In this document: piece by piece, positions 6,497-9,140 of the stretch
How the letters are laid out: every line of letters begins with the position of its first letter
How positions within the stretch are numbered: position 1 is the first letter of the stretch
From: Candidatus Nomurabacteria bacterium
GTDB taxonomy: Bacteria; Patescibacteriota; Saccharimonadia; Saccharimonadales; Saccharimonadaceae
Reading direction: 5' to 3'
Length of the DNA stretch: 9,140 nt
Assembly: GCA_031278275.1 (NCBI GenBank)
Contig: JAITKW010000040.1
Span: forward strand, 1 to 9,140
Translations under genes and position numbers: made by a program
Notes under the pieces: generated by a model
Database searches by the model: none
What the model saw: only the letters and a program-made list of their open reading frames with translations
Told to the model about the DNA's origin: nothing

Positions 6497-6712
6497 ATGA
6501 AACGTGGTCAAAAACAGGCATTTTACCAAGAGCCGAAAAAATGTTGGGTAAATGACAAAGAAAAGATTTGCTATGAAAATGAAGACGAGGCGGAGATGGC
6601 GGCAAGACATATTGAGGTCACGCATAAACTTCCCAAAGGGTCGCTAAAAGTTTACAAGTGCGATTTTGGCGAACACTGGCATATCGCTAGCAATAAAAAT
6701 ATTGCTACATAA
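6497..6712 (+). CDS. 71-aa Cys/His small protein, YxC...HWHxxS type
   Basis: A complete small gene, ATG at 6497 and TAA at 6710-6712. The product is hydrophilic, with C16, C25, C55, H60 and H62. The C-terminal part, LKVYKCDFGEHWHIAS (50-65), resembles short phage and bacterial proteins I recall ending in a YxCxxCxxWHxxS segment after an Ala-rich helix (here DEAEMAARHIEVTH, 30-43). In those the pattern suggests a small zinc-binding or nucleic-acid-associated protein. Here the second Cys of the CxxC pair is replaced, so metal binding by that knuckle is uncertain, although C16 and C25 might contribute. Function unknown. It is preceded by its own extended -10 promoter and faces the ABC permease gene tail to tail with 41 bases between. 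The 3' end of the gene is part of a 40-bp tandem duplication. Confidence 0.75.
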   Translation: MKRGQKQAFYQEPKKCWVNDKEKICYENEDEAEMAARHIEVTHKLPKGSLKVYKCDFGEHWHIASNKNIAT

Positions 6713-6752
6713 GCATTGGCATATCGCTAGCAATAAAAATATTACTGCATAA
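6677..6752. repeat. 40-bp tandem duplication over gene 3' end
   Basis: Copy 1 (6677-6712) and copy 2 (6717-6752) are offset by 40 bases. They share 27 identical bases (TGGCATATCGCTAGC and onward) and then differ at only two of nine positions (6704/6744 and 6707/6747). Copy 1 holds the last codons and stop of the 71-aa gene; copy 2 is noncoding and fills nearly the whole gap to the convergent permease gene. Copy 1 contains a perfect 8-bp hairpin, TAGCAATA-AAAA-TATTGCTA (6688-6707), which the two changes weaken in copy 2. It lacks the GC stem of a standard terminator. Confidence 0.9.
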
Positions 6753-6753
6753 T

Positions 6754-8052
6754 TTATTCGTAGCGCAAAGCTTCAATAGGATCTTTTTTGGCGGCACGGC
6801 GCGCGGGTAGTGAACCAGCCAAAAAGGCAATCATCATCACCAAAAGCACCAAATAAACCAGCGTTAAAACGTCAAATTCCACCAAATGGAATCCGGGCAA
6901 ATCTTTCAGGAAAGTATCAGCCGCAATGGGATTAACGATATTCTTTGCCAGATACGCCACGCCAACGCCAATGGCGGAACCCCAAAAACCCAACGCTACG
7001 GCCTCAACACTAAACGTCAAGAAAATCTTGCCTTTGCCGAGCCCCATCGCTTTCATGAGCCCGATTTCGCGCGTGCGCTCTTGCACCGCCATGAACAATG
7101 TGTTAATAATGCCGATGCTGGCTGCGAGTAGTGCAATGCCGCCAAAAATTGTGAACACCAAAATAATCGCGTCAAAGAACGACTTTATCATGCCGACTTG
7201 GTCTTCAATGGACACGCCAATAAAACCCAAATCTTTGAGATCTTGCTTGATCTTATCCAATCCCTCGTCACCCAAACTAGTGTCCCACTCGGCTGTGGCG
7301 AACATCGTTAGGTCGCGATAATCGTCCGGCATATAGGCATACAGCACGTCAACAATCTTGGCTTCAAGTGCGTCATTCACCCAACTGCGCCCCAGATTGA
7401 CGATGGATTTATTCATCACGCCGACAACTTTGGCTTTGACAATTTGCGTCTGCATGGTGGCTTGTTCAATTACAGCTAGCTCAATAGTTTCACCAATTAT
7501 CTCAGCGTCCGTTTTGTAACCCAGCGCCGAAGCATAGCCGGGCTGCAAGTTGATCTCCGGCTCAGTGCCGTCAATATCAATCAGCCTCCCCTCAGCAATA
7601 TCAACCGACAAACGATTTGAAGGCAAAGCTTGCGGGGTAATCAAGTATTTTTTATCAGTCTTGTCCGATGTTATATATTCAGCTTCAATATTCCGAGCGC
7701 CTTTGGCTGATTGAACGCCAGAGATTTGTTGGATTTTGGCGATGTCGCTTGGTGAAATAACCGTCATTTCGGTGCTGTTGGTGCTGGGGTCGTACTCAGT
7801 CGGCGCACCATTGCCAAAACTCATCATACTTTGCATAGTTTCTTGCAAAGCTTTTGGCATGATTTCAATATAACCGTCACCACCCGCATTATTCATTTGC
7901 GTGTCAATATAATTATTAACACCGGTGCGAATACCGCTAGTAGTGATAATAGTAAACGCCCCAATAAAAATAGCCAGAATCGTTAAAAACGAACGCCCTT
8001 TGTTGCGGAATAAGTTGGAATTAGCGGTTTTAATAACATCTGCGACTTTCAT
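6754..8052 (-). CDS. FtsX/MacB-type ABC transporter permease
   Basis: A 432-aa permease of the MacB/LolC superfamily, the membrane part of a type VII ABC (mechanotransmission) exporter. Residues 1-20 are a cytoplasmic amphipathic start, helix 1 is at about 21-40, a large extracytoplasmic domain of the MacB_PCD kind spans about 41-290, and three more helices lie at about 291-318, 346-370 and 394-415. The FtsX signature region reads AASIGIINTLFMAVQERTRE, followed by IGLMKAMGLGKGKIF, and the protein ends in the classic PARRAAKKDPIEALRYE. The length fits the family. The ATG overlaps the stop of the ATPase gene (ATGA, 8049-8052), and AAAGGA lies 8 bases upstream. In a monoderm-like or CPR cell such pairs may move peptides or lipids or transmit force to envelope enzymes; the substrate is unknown. 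No periplasmic adaptor (MacA-like) gene is in the window. Confidence 0.94.
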   Translation of the reverse strand: MKVADVIKTANSNLFRNKGRSFLTILAIFIGAFTIITTSGIRTGVNNYIDTQMNNAGGDGYIEIMPKALQETMQSMMSFGNGAPTEYDPSTNSTEMTVISPSDIAKIQQISGVQSAKGARNIEAEYITSDKTDKKYLITPQALPSNRLSVDIAEGRLIDIDGTEPEINLQPGYASALGYKTDAEIIGETIELAVIEQATMQTQIVKAKVVGVMNKSIVNLGRSWVNDALEAKIVDVLYAYMPDDYRDLTMFATAEWDTSLGDEGLDKIKQDLKDLGFIGVSIEDQVGMIKSFFDAIILVFTIFGGIALLAASIGIINTLFMAVQERTREIGLMKAMGLGKGKIFLTFSVEAVALGFWGSAIGVGVAYLAKNIVNPIAADTFLKDLPGFHLVEFDVLTLVYLVLLVMMIAFLAGSLPARRAAKKDPIEALRYE

Positions 8053-8756
8053 GACTTTAATCCTTTGTTAGTGTCACTAATAATTTGCCCATCTTTGGTA
8101 TGGATTTGACGTTGACATTTTCTCGCTAAATCTGCATCATGCGTCACAATAATAAGAGTAATGCCTTTTTCTTGGTTTAGATTAAATAATATCTTTTCAA
8201 TAATTTCACCAGTAACTGAGTCCAGATTGCCTGTCGGTTCATCTGCAAAAATTACTTTTGGATTATTAACTAAAGCTCTGGCAATACAAACTCGTTGCTT
8301 TTGTCCGCCAGACAAATTGATGGCTTTGCTCTTGGCCTTGTCAGCTAAATCAACCGCTCTTAAAGCTTCCATGGCACGTTTTTTGCGTTCACGAATAGCA
8401 ACGCCACCGATTTTTAATGGTAAAATGACATTGTTCAACACCGTATCATTAGCATTCATAAAAAATTGTTGAAACACAAAACCAAAACGATGATTGCGTA
8501 ATTTGTTTAAGTCATGATTGGATAATTTACTAGACTTCACACCGTCAATTTCCACTGAGCCACTACTAGGTTTGTCAAGCAATGCTAAAATGTGCATAAG
8601 AGTAGATTTGCCAGAGCCAGATTTGCCGATAATTGCCACAGACTCCCCTGCCTTAATGTCAAGACTAACGTTTTTTAAGGCGGTAAAAGCATTGCTTTTC
8701 TTGCCGTAGGTTTTAGTGAGGTTTTTAATTGAGATGATAGGGCGACTTTCTAACAT
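8049..8756 (-). CDS. MacB/LolD-type ABC transporter ATPase
   Basis: A 235-aa ABC ATP-binding subunit that powers the FtsX-type permease encoded by the next gene. Visible motifs: Walker A GKSGSGKST (44-52), Q-loop FGFVFQQF (91-98), signature LSGGQKQR (148-155), Walker B VIFADEP (168-174) with catalytic E173, D-loop GNLDS (176-180), and the switch histidine H206 in THD. FQQFFM after the Q-loop and SGGQKQRVCIARALVNNP are typical of the LolD/MacB/FtsE group. All catalytic residues are present and the length is normal. The start at 8756 gives MLESRPIISIKNLTKTYG, the usual distance to the first beta strand. No Shine-Dalgarno sequence precedes it, and a -10-like box lies 5-10 bases upstream, so a leaderless or near-leaderless mRNA is likely. 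It overlaps the permease gene by 4 bases. Confidence 0.95.
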   Translation of the reverse strand: MLESRPIISIKNLTKTYGKKSNAFTALKNVSLDIKAGESVAIIGKSGSGKSTLMHILALLDKPSSGSVEIDGVKSSKLSNHDLNKLRNHRFGFVFQQFFMNANDTVLNNVILPLKIGGVAIRERKKRAMEALRAVDLADKAKSKAINLSGGQKQRVCIARALVNNPKVIFADEPTGNLDSVTGEIIEKILFNLNQEKGITLIIVTHDADLARKCQRQIHTKDGQIISDTNKGLKS

Positions 8757-8766
8757 AACTTAGTTT

Positions 8767-8795
8767 AGTGTACGTTACGTGGTGGTCAAAGTCAA
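8767..8795 (-). promoter_or_regulatory. Proximal promoter of the ABC operon
   Basis: Minus strand: TTGACT (8795-8790), 17-base spacer, TACACT (8772-8767), then 10 bases to the ATG. A second register, TTGACC with 16 bases to TAAACT, overlaps it and ends 5 bases before the ATG. Either leaves a leader of only a few bases. Confidence 0.5.
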
Positions 8796-8822
8796 GAGTC
8801 TTGGCGAAGAATAAGCACAAGA

Positions 8823-8918
8823 TTATTCGTAACGCAAAGCCTCAATTGAAAAAATCTTTTATTGAACCACTTGATCTTTGACGGTCATGGCTTTGAACCC
8901 AGCGTCTGTTGGTTTTAA
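8823..8918 (-). pseudogene. Relic of a second FtsX-type permease
   Basis: The minus-strand frame encodes KPTDAGFKAMTVKDQVVQ, a TAA (8861-8859), then KIFSIEALRYE and TAA (8825-8823), all in one frame. The last seven residues, IEALRYE, are identical to the end of the intact permease at 6754. The first part lines up with its segment LGFIGVSIEDQVGMI just before helix 2, and KDQV is the usual end of the extracytoplasmic domain in this family. In the intact protein about 130 residues, including three membrane helices, lie between the two segments; here they are gone. The simplest reading is a degraded former permease gene with an internal deletion, standing where a first cistron of the ABC operon would be. 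The match is short, so some doubt remains. Confidence 0.6.
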
Positions 8919-8946
8919 TTGACATGATTGACTTATTTAATATAAC
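8919..8946 (+). promoter_or_regulatory. Promoter-like site reading to the right edge
   Basis: TTGACA (8919-8924), 16-base spacer, TATAAC (8941-8946). It faces the leftward site at 8954-8982 and could serve the small plus-strand frame near the edge. The region is AT-rich, which raises the chance of a fortuitous match. Confidence 0.3.
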
Positions 8947-8953
8947 ATGTTTT

Positions 8954-8982
8954 ATTATAAATCGCATAATGTATCTGGTCAA
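8954..8982 (-). promoter_or_regulatory. Distal leftward promoter ahead of permease relic
   Basis: Minus strand: TTGACC (8982-8977), 17-base spacer, perfect TATAAT (8959-8954). This is the best sigma-70-type match near the ABC operon. It would transcribe the permease relic and then the ATPase and permease genes, consistent with the relic having been the first gene of the unit. Confidence 0.5.
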
Positions 8983-9004
8983 GCAGTTTCAAGTAGCATA
9001 TTGA

Positions 9005-9139
9005 CATATATCATCTAATGAATTAAAATGGATTGATGATTTTTTTAATAGAACGCAACAAGAACATTCAATCAACACCACAGAAATCAGTATGTTTGTC
9101 AATGGTAAAATTGTTGCGAGAAAAGGTGCCAGACGATGA
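9005..9139 (+). CDS. End of a small ORF, start unclear
   Basis: A plus-strand frame open from the TGA at 9002-9004 to a TGA at 9137-9139 encodes a peptide containing NELKWIDDFFNRTQQEHS and ending FVNGKIVARKGARR. Counting from the AAA codon at 9026, about three quarters of its codons start with a purine, which favours it over the alternative frame (about half). Its stop overlaps ATGA with a possible next start at 9136, preceded by AAAAGGTG 7 bases upstream, as in a coupled operon. No ATG, GTG or TTG lies in frame between 9002 and the conserved-looking part. An ATG at 8947 opens a 23-codon frame (MFYYKSHNVSGQAVSSS) that would join it after a one-base shift. It may be a frameshifted gene, a gene with a rare start codon, or spurious. 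No family recognised. Confidence 0.35.
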   Translation, partial: HISSNELKWIDDFFNRTQQEHSINTTEISMFVNGKIVARKGARR

Positions 9140-9140
9140 A

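Noticed and set aside
6290..6625. 111-codon minus-strand frame
   Set aside because: It is antisense to the ends of two better-supported genes and to the terminator between them, without initiation signals.
6677..6752. 40-bp direct repeats as a CRISPR remnant
   Set aside because: The copies are tandem with no spacer and one of them is the coding end of a gene, so this is a simple duplication.
9036..9140. Plus-strand frame from ATG 9036, six bases after TTGACA-17-TAAAAT
   Set aside because: The promoter spacing looks like the leaderless pattern, but codon texture is much weaker than in the overlapping frame that ends at 9139, so I kept that one. It remains an alternative.

Overview
The window reads like chromosomal DNA of a small-genome bacterium, most likely a member of the Patescibacteria/CPR (Parcubacteria-like). 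The support is indirect: AT-leaning, densely packed genes, a UvrD-type helicase fused to a RecB-like nuclease, a TrmA-family RNA methyltransferase without iron-sulfur cysteines, a membrane protein ending in a KPVIYLYP-type domain, and the C-terminal end of a FISUMP-type repeat protein. I recall all of these as common in that group. TGA is used as a stop codon (end of the ABC ATPase gene), so the Gracilibacteria-type code with TGA as glycine is excluded. The lineage is an inference.

Left edge (1-616, minus strand): an N-terminally truncated FISUMP-like fragment, then a compact cassette made of a long-hairpin terminator, a 56-codon gene with a near-perfect Shine-Dalgarno sequence, and an extended -10 promoter. 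The small gene is richer in GC than its surroundings.

617-5051 (minus): a two-gene operon. A 23S rRNA/tRNA uracil-C5-methyltransferase-like gene comes first, and a 1088-aa helicase-nuclease follows after only 4 bases. 5052-5270: a divergent promoter region holding a 136-bp foldback, MITE-like element. It has about 23-bp terminal inverted repeats, two internal hairpins and a 9-bp target-site duplication (GTTACAATA). It appears to have landed on the -10 box of the promoter that serves the rightward gene.

5271-6712 (plus): a five-helix membrane protein with an extracytoplasmic KPVIYLYP domain, then a 71-aa Cys/His-containing small protein with its own, probably leaderless, promoter. A 40-bp tandem duplication sits over and just after that gene's stop codon.

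6754-8756 (minus): a MacB/LolCDE-type ABC exporter pair, with the ATPase first and the FtsX-fold permease overlapping it by ATGA. Upstream of it (8823-8918) lies a tiny relic of a second FtsX permease, in which an internal deletion has removed the membrane domain. The right edge (8919-9140) is AT-rich and carries back-to-back promoter-like sites and the end of a small plus-strand reading frame that overlaps a further start codon at the very edge.

Two themes stand out. One is local remodelling by insertion, deletion and duplication: the MITE-like element, the permease relic, the FISUMP fragment and the 40-bp duplication. The other is an apparent split in translation initiation: genes that begin a transcript (5051, 6497, 8756) lack a Shine-Dalgarno sequence and start 6-10 bases after a -10 box, while genes inside operons or with long leaders carry one. 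No CRISPR array, tRNA, rRNA or complete transposase was seen.
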